Source of the DNA: Dechloromonas denitrificans
Lineage (GTDB): Bacteria; Pseudomonadota; Gammaproteobacteria; Burkholderiales; Rhodocyclaceae
DNA length: 64,000 nt
Assembly (NCBI RefSeq): GCF_020510685.1
Contig: NZ_CP075185.1
Coordinates: 1,364,001 to 1,428,000, forward strand
Direction of reading: 5' to 3'
Below the pieces are notes generated by a model. That model saw only the letters and a list, made by a program, of their open reading frames with translations, did no database searches and was not told the origin of the DNA. Each line of letters opens with the position of its first letter. The stretch's first letter is position 1. The position numbers and the translations under genes were made by a program. Shown piece after piece: positions 40,993-49,273 of this stretch.

Positions 40993-41673
40993 TTAAACAA
41001 CCTGGTCGATGCGGCGCACGGTAATGCCGGCCGACTCGTTGAGTTTCTGTTGATTTTCCAGCAACTGCTCAAGCATGTGGTTCGCATAGGACCGAAGGCC
41101 GGGGTGGGCGTTCTGACTGTTGATGATCTGGCTGGCGGTAGCGATGTCCTGAATGTTTCTGGCGGCCTGGCCGATTTGCTGGTTTCGCCATTCATCGCGC
41201 GCCCGCTGCTCCCGCTCCCGGGCATAAATCAGGTCGGGCAAGGCCGATGCCATGCCTTCCAGCGAGGCATTGAAGGGCGAGTTGGTTTCAAGGCGACGAA
41301 TGACCAGCGCTTCCGATTCCAGGTAGTCATAGAGCGGGATATAGGCGGCGCGGTCGGGATCGGCGACGAAAACCATCGGCCGGGCATGGCGGCCGATGAT
41401 TTTCCAGAAGCGGTCGGCCGCTTCGGGTGTTTCGGTCAACGCGATCTGGCCCTTGAACGCCGAGATCGAGATCCGTTCCTTGGGAAAAAGATCGGCCGAC
41501 TCGGTGGCGACGACCAGGCGATTGAGGTCATAGCCACGCTGGGCATACAGCGATATTTCCTGGGTCGTCACCAGCCGCAGGTAATTGATTTCGGTTTGCT
41601 GCAGATAATGCGTCACCGCCCAACTGGGCAACAGGCGATCGCTCTCGATTTCGACGCGGATTCTCGGTTTCAT
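40993..41673 (-). CDS. Unknown protein paired with SLATT-like gene
   Basis: The 226-residue protein starts at ATG 41673 (KPRIRVEIESDRLLPSW), chosen because GGAG lies nine bases upstream; in-frame ATGs at 41709 and 41745 are alternatives. It has an alpha/beta N-terminal part (FKGQIALTETPEAADRFWK, RPMVFVADPDRAAYIPLYDY) and a helical, charged C-terminal part with AREREQRARDEWRNQQIGQ. There are no TM segments. I do not recognise the family. As the upstream partner of a SLATT-like protein it could be a sensor or second-messenger enzyme, but no nucleotidyltransferase motif is visible. Confidence 0.7.
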   Translation of the reverse strand: MKPRIRVEIESDRLLPSWAVTHYLQQTEINYLRLVTTQEISLYAQRGYDLNRLVVATESADLFPKERISISAFKGQIALTETPEAADRFWKIIGRHARPMVFVADPDRAAYIPLYDYLESEALVIRRLETNSPFNASLEGMASALPDLIYAREREQRARDEWRNQQIGQAARNIQDIATASQIINSQNAHPGLRSYANHMLEQLLENQQKLNESAGITVRRIDQVV

Positions 41674-41769
41674 TCCTGCTTGCTCCAAGTGGCGCGAAAT
41701 GCTTTCCATGAGCCATCCGGCTGTCGCCTGAGAGCATCCAGACAATTGCCTCGCGTTTCGGTCGGTTGG

Positions 41770-42222
41770 CTATGCATTCTTGGCATTTATTGGTCGCCGT
41801 TTCAAGGCCAGGAGCAGCATGACATCCTTTACGACGCTGTCGGTGTCGATCACCAGCAGCAGCCATTTTCCATCGTGATAGGTGGCCGTCCGGTCGTATT
41901 CCATCCGGGTCTTGGTTGTCAGGCCACTCTTGATTGCTTCAACTTTTGCCCGCTCGTCCGCTCCAAAAACTATTACCAGCGCACAGCGATTCTTCTCCGG
42001 GACCAACGTACAAAATGATCGGTTCTTCTTGTACCGCAGCGACCAGCCGTGTTTCTTCCCGCCATACAGCCACTCGGGCGTAAAAACGCCCGGGTAGCTC
42101 TGCTCAATCAATTGCCTGATCAGTTCCCAGTATCGGTAAGCATCCTCGCCAAGCCAGTCGGCAACGGCCGAATTGGTTGGCGGGGTGCCAGGTTCGGTCA
42201 TCCGATTCGCGGACTCGTTCAT
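41770..42222 (-). CDS. DUF3788-like protein
   Basis: The 150-residue soluble protein has FTPEWLYGGKKHGWSLRYKK, RSFCTLVPEKNRCALVIVFG and HDGKWLLLVIDTDSVVKDV, matching the DUF3788 pattern. Its function is unknown. There is no attC on either side and base composition is core-like, so it is not counted as a cassette. Confidence 0.75.
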   Translation of the reverse strand: MNESANRMTEPGTPPTNSAVADWLGEDAYRYWELIRQLIEQSYPGVFTPEWLYGGKKHGWSLRYKKNRSFCTLVPEKNRCALVIVFGADERAKVEAIKSGLTTKTRMEYDRTATYHDGKWLLLVIDTDSVVKDVMLLLALKRRPINAKNA

Positions 42223-42277
42223 TTATTCCTCGGCATAAGGTCTCCTGCGCTGCTCGGTTTGATGTCTCGACGATGGC

Positions 42278-42625
42278 CTAGCGCGAGCGGCCATCAAGAT
42301 GCATTACCGGGAGCGACGAAAGGTCGACGTCCTCAAGGCAGCGAGCATTGACCGCCGCCTTGCGATTCCCCGAAGGATCAGTTCCCTCGCCAAAAGGATG
42401 AATGCCGCATTTCGGGCAGAAGTGATGCTTGATGACGTGCTTTCCGAAGGTGTAGGTAGCAAGGTTGCTTTCCGGCGTCAGTAAGCGCAGCGCATCTCTT
42501 GCGACGAACCAGTGCAGCGCCCCCATCCGGGAGCAGATTGAACAGTTGCAATCGGCGACCTGGGTAAGTTCGCTCTCGACCTCGAATGCAATGTGCCCAC
42601 AGTGACAACTGCCTTTGTAGATCAT
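42278..42625 (-). CDS. GFA-family (Mss4-like) zinc protein
   Basis: The 115-residue protein begins MIYKGSCHCGHIAFEVE. Zinc ligands are visible in SCHCG, DCNCSICS and FCPKCG, the pattern of glutathione-dependent formaldehyde-activating (GFA) family proteins. These are now regarded as a broad Mss4-like fold, so formaldehyde detoxification is not assured. Confidence 0.85.
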   Translation of the reverse strand: MIYKGSCHCGHIAFEVESELTQVADCNCSICSRMGALHWFVARDALRLLTPESNLATYTFGKHVIKHHFCPKCGIHPFGEGTDPSGNRKAAVNARCLEDVDLSSLPVMHLDGRSR

Positions 42626-42764
42626 TGTCTAGCTCCTTTCATTTCCGGGTTTGGTGATTGCAGTGATGGAGGTTGCAATGTTGCCTTGTGACGCCGAATG
42701 TTCAAGGTAAGTGAGGCTACTCCATCGCGACGCGTCCCTTGGACAATGGATCAGGCATGACAAT

Positions 42765-43130
42765 TCATGCGATTGACTTTGCCCAAAGCGACAATATCTG
42801 GGATATGGCCAGCAAAATCCACGGCAGTAAACGTGGCAGCCTGTTCTCGCCTGCAAGGCGTGAAAACCTAAAGGCGATCGCCATGAAAGAACCGCCAAAG
42901 GCGATCAAAGAGACTCCGGCCACCCTGGCCGCCTTGCCTTCAAGCGGAGAAGGTCCGAAAAAGAACTGTCCAAATTCCGGACCGCTCAACGGGTCCAGGT
43001 GTGCGCTAGTAACCGCGCTGACGCCAAACCAAAACAGGAAACCTGCGAACGGCGAAACAATAAGAATGAGCAATAAAGTATGAAGCCATGTCGGGAGTGC
43101 TTCATCCGATGGAAATAATGAATGCTGCAT
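42765..43130 (-). CDS. Terminal cassette-like membrane protein of array 2
   Basis: The 121-residue protein has three TM helices (HTLLLILIVSPFAGFLFWFG, ARVAGVSLIAFGGSFMAIAF and LLPWILLAISQILSLW). The start at ATG 43130 is seven bases from the attC F boundary, as for the other cassettes. No attC follows its stop, so it is either the array's last cassette with a lost attC or a flanking gene captured at the array end. No function is recognised. Confidence 0.65.
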   Translation of the reverse strand: MQHSLFPSDEALPTWLHTLLLILIVSPFAGFLFWFGVSAVTSAHLDPLSGPEFGQFFFGPSPLEGKAARVAGVSLIAFGGSFMAIAFRFSRLAGENRLPRLLPWILLAISQILSLWAKSIA

Positions 43131-43136
43131 CAGGAT

Positions 43137-43217
43137 GCCCAACGTTGTAGGTAAGGGGCACGCGGCTTGCCGCGTGTCCCAGCGGCCGAAGGCCGCGCCT
43201 TGACCGGAATGTTAGAG
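43137..43217 (-). repeat. attC site F
   Basis: 81 bp, bounded by GCCCAAC (43137-43143) and GTTAGAG (43211-43217), with arms CACGCGG/CCGCGTG and a second stem CGGCCG/GGCCGCG. It is of the same family as sites A and B of array 1. It belongs to the gene at 43219-43464. Confidence 0.9.
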
Positions 43218-43218
43218 G

Positions 43219-43464
43219 TCATTGGCCGCACTCCGGGTTAAACACGACGAAGTGAGGAGAGCCCATGAAGAACCGATCTTTGTCGGAAAGGTGCTCATGC
43301 TCCCAAGACGTGCCACGAGTTTCTATCCCATTTGCACAGTTTTCGAGGAATTTCGCAATGCGCCGTAGTTCTTCTGGTGTGGCGACGAGCGTTATTTCGG
43401 CCAACTCAGCAGGCACGATCTCTTCAATTTCTAGGCCTTCGTCAGCGTAACCGTGAATTTTCAC
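43219..43464 (-). CDS. Integron cassette protein, Imm32-like
   Basis: The 81-residue protein has ITLVATPEELRRIAKFLENC, a central HEHLSD and the end HFVVFNPE, resembling Imm32 immunity proteins, which are usually encoded without their toxins in cassette arrays. The family call is from memory. It would neutralise an incoming contact-dependent toxin. Its ATG is seven bases from the attC G boundary. Confidence 0.72.
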   Translation of the reverse strand: MKIHGYADEGLEIEEIVPAELAEITLVATPEELRRIAKFLENCANGIETRGTSWEHEHLSDKDRFFMGSPHFVVFNPECGQ

Positions 43465-43470
43465 TGTGAC

Positions 43471-43544
43471 CTCTAACGTAGATCTAACCGGCGCTGCGCG
43501 GCTTTATCGCGCAGCGTCCAGCGACCGAAGGGAGCGAGGTTGAG
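43471..43544 (-). repeat. attC site G, left part (interrupted by IS1111-type IS)
   Basis: CTCTAAC at 43471-43477 through GAGGTTGAG at 43544. The remaining 13 bp are at 44997-45009. Joining them gives an 87-bp site differing from site C in about four positions, so both insertion ends are exact. Confidence 0.92.
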
Positions 43545-44996
43545 TGATGGGATGGACTCCCCCGTCTTTTCAGCGCCCAATTGGCGTTGCCGGTGCTCAT
43601 GGGGATGGGGATCGGTCTTCGACGAAAGGAGTCCGAAATGCATGCTACTACCGTTGCAGTTGATCTGGCCAAGAGTGTATTCCAAATCGCTATTGCTGAT
43701 GAGAAGTGGAAAGTCGTCGAGCAGCAGCGCCTGACCCGCAGTCAGTTCGAATGCTGGTTCCACAACCGTGACGTCGGGCTGGTCGTCATGGAAGCCTGTG
43801 GGTCTGCGCATCATTGGGGTCGTTGGCTCAATGGCCTGGGTATTGAAGTCAAGCTACTGCCTGCCGCCTATATCAGGGCCTACGTAAAACGCAACAAGAC
43901 CGATGCCGCCGATGCCTGTGCCTTGCTCGAAGCGGCACGCTGTGCCGACATCGTGCCGGTGCGGGTGAAATCCGTCGAGCAGCAGGCACTGCAGGGCTTG
44001 CATCGTATCCGTTCCCGCTGGATGGGAACGCGCACCGCCCGGATCAACACGCTGCGCGGCTTTTGTCGGGAGTTTGGGCTGGTCGTGCCGCAAGGGGCGC
44101 GCACCGGTGTCGAAGCCATGAGCCGGGCACTGGCCGATCCGAATGCGCCCATTCCGCTGCTGATCCGCGAATCAATGAAATTGCTGATTGAGGAAATCCG
44201 CCTGCTTGAGTTGCGGATCGCACAACTGGAGCGGGAGCTGACTTCACTCGCCCGACAAAGCCCGGCCTGTACCGAATTGCTGACCATTCCCGGCATTGGC
44301 CTGTTGACGGCAACGGCGATGGTCGCCGCGACCGGCGGCAGTGTCAGCCACTTCAAGGATGCCCGGCACTTTGCGAGTTGGTTCGGCCTGACGCCGAAAG
44401 AGTTCTCCTCGGGTAACAGTCGCAAGCTCGGTCGGATTTCCAAAAAGGGAGATCGCTATCTGCGCATGTTGCTGACGCATGGTGCCCGCGCCGTGCTGCG
44501 CGCGGCCGAACTGGCCCGGCGAGCAGGCAAACCGCTTGATGGCTTGCGAACCTGGGCCACCGAGATCCAGGCGCGAGCGCATCACAACAAGGCAGCTTGT
44601 GCCCTGGCCAACAAGTTGGCCAGGGTCTGTTATGCCGTATTGCGGGATCACGTGCCGTTCGGCAGTCCGCAACCTCACCAGGAAAAGAAGCTCAACCGTA
44701 CAGCATTTGCTATGGCCGCCTGAAAGGAGAAACCGTGTTTCGTTGTTCCCCCACCTCGCGTTTGCTTTGAGACTGATCGCCCATCATGGCTAATTGGGTC
44801 GCACCCACACGGATTGACGCCGTTAACTCTGCCGGCAGCTTGCGTGCCGCTTTGAGCGATTGGCGCTCCGTGGGCAGATTCCATGTCGGCACGGGTCAAA
44901 TAGAACCCACTATCGATGCCGGATATACGACTGCATGCGTTATCCAACGGCCAAACCTATCGATCAGTTTCCTTGTTTTTTGGGGGAGTCCATATA
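43545..44996 (+). mobile_element. IS1111-group (IS110 family) insertion sequence in an attC site
   Basis: The element is 1452 bp. Subterminal inverted repeats ATGGACTCCCCC (43552-43563) and GGGGGAGTCCAT (44982-44993) are perfect. There are 7 bases outside the left repeat and 3 outside the right, the known asymmetry of IS1111 elements. No target duplication is made: removing the element restores an intact attC. This fits the IS1111-attC group, which specifically targets cassette attC sites. It carries one transposase gene; the 273 bp after that gene are the IS 3' end. Confidence 0.92.
43638..44723 (+). CDS. IS110-family (IS1111 group) transposase
   Basis: The 361-residue protein has an N-terminal RuvC-like DEDD domain (TTVAVDLAKSVFQIAIAD, MEACGSAHHWGRWL, KRNKTDAADACALLEAAR) and a C-terminal transposase_20 domain with LLTIPGIGLLTATAMVA and FASWFGLTPKEFSSG. 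AAAGGAG precedes ATG 43638. It appears intact and is predicted to act through attC recognition. Confidence 0.95.
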   Translation: MHATTVAVDLAKSVFQIAIADEKWKVVEQQRLTRSQFECWFHNRDVGLVVMEACGSAHHWGRWLNGLGIEVKLLPAAYIRAYVKRNKTDAADACALLEAARCADIVPVRVKSVEQQALQGLHRIRSRWMGTRTARINTLRGFCREFGLVVPQGARTGVEAMSRALADPNAPIPLLIRESMKLLIEEIRLLELRIAQLERELTSLARQSPACTELLTIPGIGLLTATAMVAATGGSVSHFKDARHFASWFGLTPKEFSSGNSRKLGRISKKGDRYLRMLLTHGARAVLRAAELARRAGKPLDGLRTWATEIQARAHHNKAACALANKLARVCYAVLRDHVPFGSPQPHQEKKLNRTAFAMAA

Positions 44997-45009
44997 CGCC
45001 ATGTTAGAC
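44997..45009 (-). repeat. attC site G, right part
   Basis: CGCCATGTTAGAC, ending in the GTTAGAC core at 45003-45009. It belongs to the cassette gene at 45004-45432, whose TAA stop is read from this core. Confidence 0.9.
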
Positions 45010-45432
45010 CTTGGGTTTGAACCTTGCAGTAATAACATTTGCAGCAACACTCGCCCCAAGGGCTGCAAACCCAAATGCAACGATGTTTTTCGTGTAGCTG
45101 ATGAATTGGGGAAGAAGAACGAACAGGGTCGGATAGTTCGTCCGCATTAAAGGCTCCCATTCCGCTGTGTTGGCAGCAATTTGTTCAAAGCCTGTATACA
45201 TAAGAGAGGCGGACAAAATTAGCAAAAGCGCAAAGAAGAAATGTGTTCCTTGCGAGGAGCCGCCACGAATATATAGATACCCAACCAACAAACCAGAATT
45301 CGCGAGCATTAGCAGTGAGGACCAGAACACGCTGTTGAACACAAGCGAAAGCTCAGGGGGCCAAAAGTATGGGATGGCAATACCAGCAACAACAATCAGG
45401 CAGCTAAGAAAGCCGAGGGCAAAGTTTTTCAT
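45004..45432 (-). CDS. Integron cassette membrane protein
   Basis: The 142-residue protein has four hydrophobic segments (LGFLSCLIVVAGIAIPYFW, FWSSLLMLANSGLLVGYLYI, FFFALLLILSASLMYTGF and IVAFGFAALGASVAANVIT). No family is recognised. The start at ATG 45432 lies 11 bases from the attC H core; the longer in-frame reading extends into the neighbouring IS. AT-rich relative to the core genome. Confidence 0.72.
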   Translation of the reverse strand: MKNFALGFLSCLIVVAGIAIPYFWPPELSLVFNSVFWSSLLMLANSGLLVGYLYIRGGSSQGTHFFFALLLILSASLMYTGFEQIAANTAEWEPLMRTNYPTLFVLLPQFISYTKNIVAFGFAALGASVAANVITARFKPKV

Positions 45433-45442
45433 AAGGTAAAGG

Positions 45443-45449
45443 TCTAACG
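45443..45449 (-). repeat. attC site H, outer core (split by IS1182-like element)
   Basis: GTCTAAC at the left edge of the IS. The rest of site H is at 47238-47295 and 49256-49273; reassembled it is about 83 bp. Confidence 0.8.
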
Positions 45450-47234
45450 AAGCTGTAGAAAAAGTGTATTCATGCCCGCATCGTGCCGTGAACCATATGG
45501 AATAACAAGGTTCCAACCTGAAGATGAATTCAGGAGACGGCGATGGCCCGCTACAAAGCAATCGACACCAGCCCGAGGTTTCTGGCGGTGGATCTGGAGA
45601 AGCAGTTGCTGCCGGGCAGTTTCGAACATGCCGTGCATCACCTGCTCGACCACGAATTCGACCTCTCCCTCTTCGACACCCGTTACCGCAACGACCTGAG
45701 CGGCGCCTGTGCCTATCCGCCGGGGATGCTGCTCAAAGTCATTCTCTGCGCTTACGCCCAGGGCGTGGTGAGTAGCCGGGGCATCGAGCGACTGTGCCGC
45801 GAACACGTCACCTTCATCGCCCTCAGTGGCGATAGTGCGCTGCACTTTACGACGCTGGCCGCCTTCGTCTCCAGCCTCGACGAGGAAGTCGCCCAGCTCT
45901 TCGCCCAGGTGCTTTACCTCTGCGACCGGCAAGGCCTGATCGGCCGGGAAATGTTTGCCATCGACGGCGTCAAGTTGCCAAGCAACGCATCGAAGGCCAA
46001 AAGCGGCACCCGCGCCGACTTCGCCCACCAAGCCAACAAGCTCGAAGCCGCCGCGAAGAAGATGCTTGAGCGCCACCGCGCGAACGACCGCCGGCCTGTC
46101 GAGCCGGATCTTGCCGAGAAATCTCGGCAACGTGCTGAAAGCCTGAATCAAGAAGCCGCCCAACTACGCCAATGGCTGGCCGCCAACCCCAAAGACAGAA
46201 AGGGCAGCAAGGGCGCCATCAGGAAGAGCAACCGCACCGATCCCGACAGCGCCAAGATGGCGACCGGCAAAGGCGTCATTCAAGGCTTTACCGGCGTGGC
46301 TGCGGTCGACGCTAAGCACCAGATCATCATCGAAGCCCAGGCCCACGGCACGGGTTCTGAACAGGAGCTGTTGCTGCCGGTCGTGCGCGCCACGCAGGCA
46401 CAAGCCACCCCGGATACGCTCTATACGGCTGATGCCGGCTATCACTCGGAACGCAACCTCAAGGCGTTGGCCCAAGAGAACATCAACGCCCTGATTGCGG
46501 ACAACGGCATGCGCCAACGCGACGAACGCTTCAAGGATCAGGGCAAACACAAGCAGAAACCTGATCCGCTCTACGACAAGGCGCACCCGAAGAAAGCCAC
46601 AAAACAATACCGGCCACAGGACTTCACGCTCGATCCGGAAACCGGGATTTGCACCTGTCCAGCCGGCAAGCAGCTCTACCGCAATGGCACGAACTGCATC
46701 CACAACGGCCACCTCGCCACCAAATACAGCGGCACCCTGCGCGATTGCCTGCCCTGCGCACAACGTGACAAATGCCTGCGCACACCGGAGAAGACGAAAG
46801 TCCGGCAGGTCGCTTTCTTCCGGGGTAAATCCAGTACAACCAAAGAAAGCCACACCGACCGGATGAAGCGGGCTATCGACAGCGAAGAAGGCAAAGCCCG
46901 TTACGGCAGAAGGTTTGCCACGGTCGAACCGGTGTTTGGCAATATCCGGCACAACAAGCGGCTGGATCGGTTCACGCTACGCGGGCGGCAGAAGGTCGAC
47001 ACGCAGTGGAAGTTGTATTGCCTGGTGCACAACATCGAGAAGCTGGCGCATCACGGGTTCGGGCAGTAGGCAAAAGAAGGGCGTAATCCCCTCGCCAGAC
47101 GGTCGCTGCCGACCCCGAAAGCAGAATGCAGCGGTTGACCAGTTCAGATGCATGAAAAAGCAAAATGGCGCAGAGAAAACCTGCGCCATTTTTTTGCCGG
47201 AAATCGGGCTGGGGAAGGGTTTTTCTACAGCGTC
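45450..47234 (+). mobile_element. IS1182-like insertion sequence in the attC H core
   Basis: The element is about 1785 bp with near-perfect terminal repeats: GAAGCTGTAGAAAAA on the left and, inverted, GACGCTGTAGAAAAA on the right. AAC occurs on both sides (45447-45449 and 47235-47237), consistent with a 3-bp duplication at the AAC/GTT of the attC core. Exact ends could be two or three bases different. It carries one DDE transposase gene. Downstream of that gene, 47070-47231 is non-coding IS end with a short hairpin. Confidence 0.82.
45543..47069 (+). CDS. IS1182-family DDE transposase
   Basis: The 508-residue protein has an N-terminal DUF772-type helical domain (ARYKAIDTSPRFLAVDLEKQ to EHVTFIALSGDS), the first catalytic Asp in MFAIDGVKLPSNASK, the second in DTLYTADAGYHSERNL and a C-terminal Glu in GRRFATVEPVFGNIRHNK. 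A Cys-rich insertion (GICTCPAGKQL, CLPCAQRDKCLR) is typical of the family. The frame is intact. Confidence 0.93.
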   Translation: MARYKAIDTSPRFLAVDLEKQLLPGSFEHAVHHLLDHEFDLSLFDTRYRNDLSGACAYPPGMLLKVILCAYAQGVVSSRGIERLCREHVTFIALSGDSALHFTTLAAFVSSLDEEVAQLFAQVLYLCDRQGLIGREMFAIDGVKLPSNASKAKSGTRADFAHQANKLEAAAKKMLERHRANDRRPVEPDLAEKSRQRAESLNQEAAQLRQWLAANPKDRKGSKGAIRKSNRTDPDSAKMATGKGVIQGFTGVAAVDAKHQIIIEAQAHGTGSEQELLLPVVRATQAQATPDTLYTADAGYHSERNLKALAQENINALIADNGMRQRDERFKDQGKHKQKPDPLYDKAHPKKATKQYRPQDFTLDPETGICTCPAGKQLYRNGTNCIHNGHLATKYSGTLRDCLPCAQRDKCLRTPEKTKVRQVAFFRGKSSTTKESHTDRMKRAIDSEEGKARYGRRFATVEPVFGNIRHNKRLDRFTLRGRQKVDTQWKLYCLVHNIEKLAHHGFGQ

Positions 47235-47237
47235 AAC

Positions 47238-47295
47238 GTTCAAGGTCAGGGGCGCAGCGCGACGCTTTATCGCGCAGCGTCCCCTGCACCGCAGG
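47238..47295 (-). repeat. attC site H, central part
   Basis: The long attC stem (GCGCAGCGCGACGC pairing with GCGCAGCGTCCCC region) lies between the IS1182-like element on the left and the group II intron on the right. Confidence 0.75.
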
Positions 47296-49255
47296 GTGTG
47301 CGCCCAGCATGGGCGGGATGTAATGGGGTGTAAGTCCCCTGTGGGAGTACCGAAATTGATTCGACATATTGGATTGATGATAACCACTAGCCGAAGGCAA
47401 GGGCAAGGTCGTGAGGGCTTGTCTGGAGGAAGCCGGAGTGCAAACGTGCGAGGCGACGGACAGAAACTGCATAGAAGGCCTGGTTTGCGGGCGAGCTGGC
47501 ACCTCGTGGCGAAGCCCATCGGATACAGCGGACAAGGTAAATGCGGCGCTTGTGCACGGACACATCGCGTTCTTACCTGGGGAGATCTGATCGGCGAGCG
47601 ATGCGCTGACGTTTCGCAAAAGCAGTGGGGAGCGCTGCTCAACAAAATGGTCCAGGCGTCGCGGCAAGCTGCCGACCGCAGACGAGCGAACAGGCAGCGA
47701 GCGAAAACGAAGGGCATAGCGCGACGGCGAGCAATCGTCGTCGTGACCGGTCAGGAGTCAGCAGAGGCCGTAGTAGGTGCCGGTACGGACTGAAGGGCTG
47801 AACATGAACAGACAAGGAGGAGCCGTGAGTCACTCGAACCCGACATTGAACCCGACCGGGGGAGCCGGGGACCGGCGTGGTCTTGCCCAGCCAGCCTTGC
47901 ACGAAGACTTGATGGAAGCAGTACTGTCGCCGGCCAACATGAAACAGGCGTGGCGTCGAGTGAAGTCCAACCGAGGCGCACCGGGCATTGACGGCCTGCG
48001 CATCGACGACTTCCCGGCCTATGCCCGCGACCAGTGGCCAGCGATCCGCCAGAGCCTCAACGATGGCCGTTATCAACCTCAGCCGGTCCGACGGGTCACC
48101 ATCCCGAAGCCGGACGGAGGCGAACGCGCGCTGGGTATCCCGACCGTAGTTGATCGGGTCATCCAGCAAGCCATCGCCCAAGTCATGACGCCGATATTCG
48201 ATCCGGAATTCTCGGAATCGAGTTATGGCTTCCGACCAAAACGCTCTGCCCACGGCGCGCTCAAGCAGGTGAAGGCCGACATCCAGACCGGCTACCGCGT
48301 CGCCGTCGATCTCGACTTGGCGAAGTTCTTCGACAATGTCGATCACGACATCCTGATGGCCCGCGTGGCCATCAGGATCGGCGACAAGCGGTTGCTGGCC
48401 CTCATCGGCCGTTACCTGCGGGCAGGCGTATTGATCAATGACGACATTCAACCCAGCGAGTTGGGAACGCCGCAAGGCGGACCGCTCTCGCCGCTGCTGG
48501 CCAATATCCTGCTCGACGATCTGGACCGGGAACTGGAAGGGAGAGGCCACCGGTTTGTACGGTACGCCGACGACCTGATGGTACTGGTCAAGAGCGAACG
48601 GGCAGGCCAGCGTGTCAAAGCCAGTCTGACCACGTATCTTGGCCGACAGCTCAAACTGCCGGTCAACGAGAAAAAGAGCCAAGTGGTGAAGATCGACCAG
48701 TGTGTGTTCCTCGGTTTCACCTTCAAGAGGGGCAAGCTGCGTTGGTCGGATGCCGCCTTCGCGGACTTCAAGCACCGCATCCGGGAATTGACGGGGCGAA
48801 GCTGGGGAGTCTCGATGCAATACCGGTTCGACAAGCTCGGGCAGTACCTGCGTGGCTGGATGGGCTACTTCGGCATCTCCGAGTATTACCGGCCGATTCC
48901 CGAACTGGACGAATGGCTGCGACGACGGGTGCGCATGTGCTACTGGAAACAGTGGCGCCTCACTCGAACGAAGATCGGCCATCTTCTGGCGCTGGGCGTC
49001 GGCAAGCGCACGGCGATCCTGACGGGCGTCAGCAGCAAGAGCTACTGGCACTTGTCGCGGTCGCGGGCGACGCAGGTGGGGATGACGAACGATTGGTTGA
49101 AGGCGCAGGGGCTGGCGAGTATCCGCGATCTTTGGATGAAGGCTCACGGCTACGCATGAGGGACATCGTGTGCGCCCTGTTCATGAACCGCCCGGTGCGG
49201 ACCCGCATGCCGGGTGGTGTGGGGAGGGCCGGTTAGAAGCCGGCCCTTACCCGAT
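47296..49255 (+). mobile_element. Group IIC (attC-type) intron
   Basis: About 1960 bp. The 5' end GTGTGCGCCCAGCATGGGCG is characteristic of bacterial class C introns. Domain V is recognisable at about 49185-49222 (GAACCGCCCGGTGCGGAC, then the pairing arm GCATGCCGGGTGG), and domain VI ends in CCCGAT at 49255. Bases 47296-47803 hold ribozyme domains I-IV before the maturase gene. The intron lies in attC H, on the strand opposite to the cassette genes, as described for IIC-attC introns that use attC hairpins as targets. Confidence 0.9.
47804..49159 (+). CDS. ltrA: Group II intron reverse transcriptase/maturase
   Basis: The 451-residue protein has an RT domain with NRGAPGIDGLRIDDF, IPKPDGGERALGIPT, YGFRPKRSAHGALKQVK, DLDLAKFFDNVDHDILMARV (quoted at limit), TPQGGPLSPLLANILLD and the catalytic YADD at 254-257. 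Domain X follows, then the GIIM-type C-terminus (YFGISEYYRPIPELDEWLRR). There is no endonuclease domain, as usual in class C. A GTG at 47825 preceded by GGAGGAG is an alternative start. It appears intact. Confidence 0.95.
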   Translation: MNRQGGAVSHSNPTLNPTGGAGDRRGLAQPALHEDLMEAVLSPANMKQAWRRVKSNRGAPGIDGLRIDDFPAYARDQWPAIRQSLNDGRYQPQPVRRVTIPKPDGGERALGIPTVVDRVIQQAIAQVMTPIFDPEFSESSYGFRPKRSAHGALKQVKADIQTGYRVAVDLDLAKFFDNVDHDILMARVAIRIGDKRLLALIGRYLRAGVLINDDIQPSELGTPQGGPLSPLLANILLDDLDRELEGRGHRFVRYADDLMVLVKSERAGQRVKASLTTYLGRQLKLPVNEKKSQVVKIDQCVFLGFTFKRGKLRWSDAAFADFKHRIRELTGRSWGVSMQYRFDKLGQYLRGWMGYFGISEYYRPIPELDEWLRRRVRMCYWKQWRLTRTKIGHLLALGVGKRTAILTGVSSKSYWHLSRSRATQVGMTNDWLKAQGLASIRDLWMKAHGYA

Positions 49256-49273
49256 TGGGCGGCATAGTTAGCC
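49256..49273 (-). repeat. attC site H, inner core
   Basis: TGGGCGGCATAGTTAGCC directly after the intron 3' end, ending in GTTAGCC (49267-49273). The cassette gene at 49268-50002 takes its stop codon from it. Confidence 0.75.

Noticed and set aside
41770..42625. DUF3788 and GFA genes as further integron cassettes
   Set aside because: No attC-like site flanks either gene and their composition is like the core genome.
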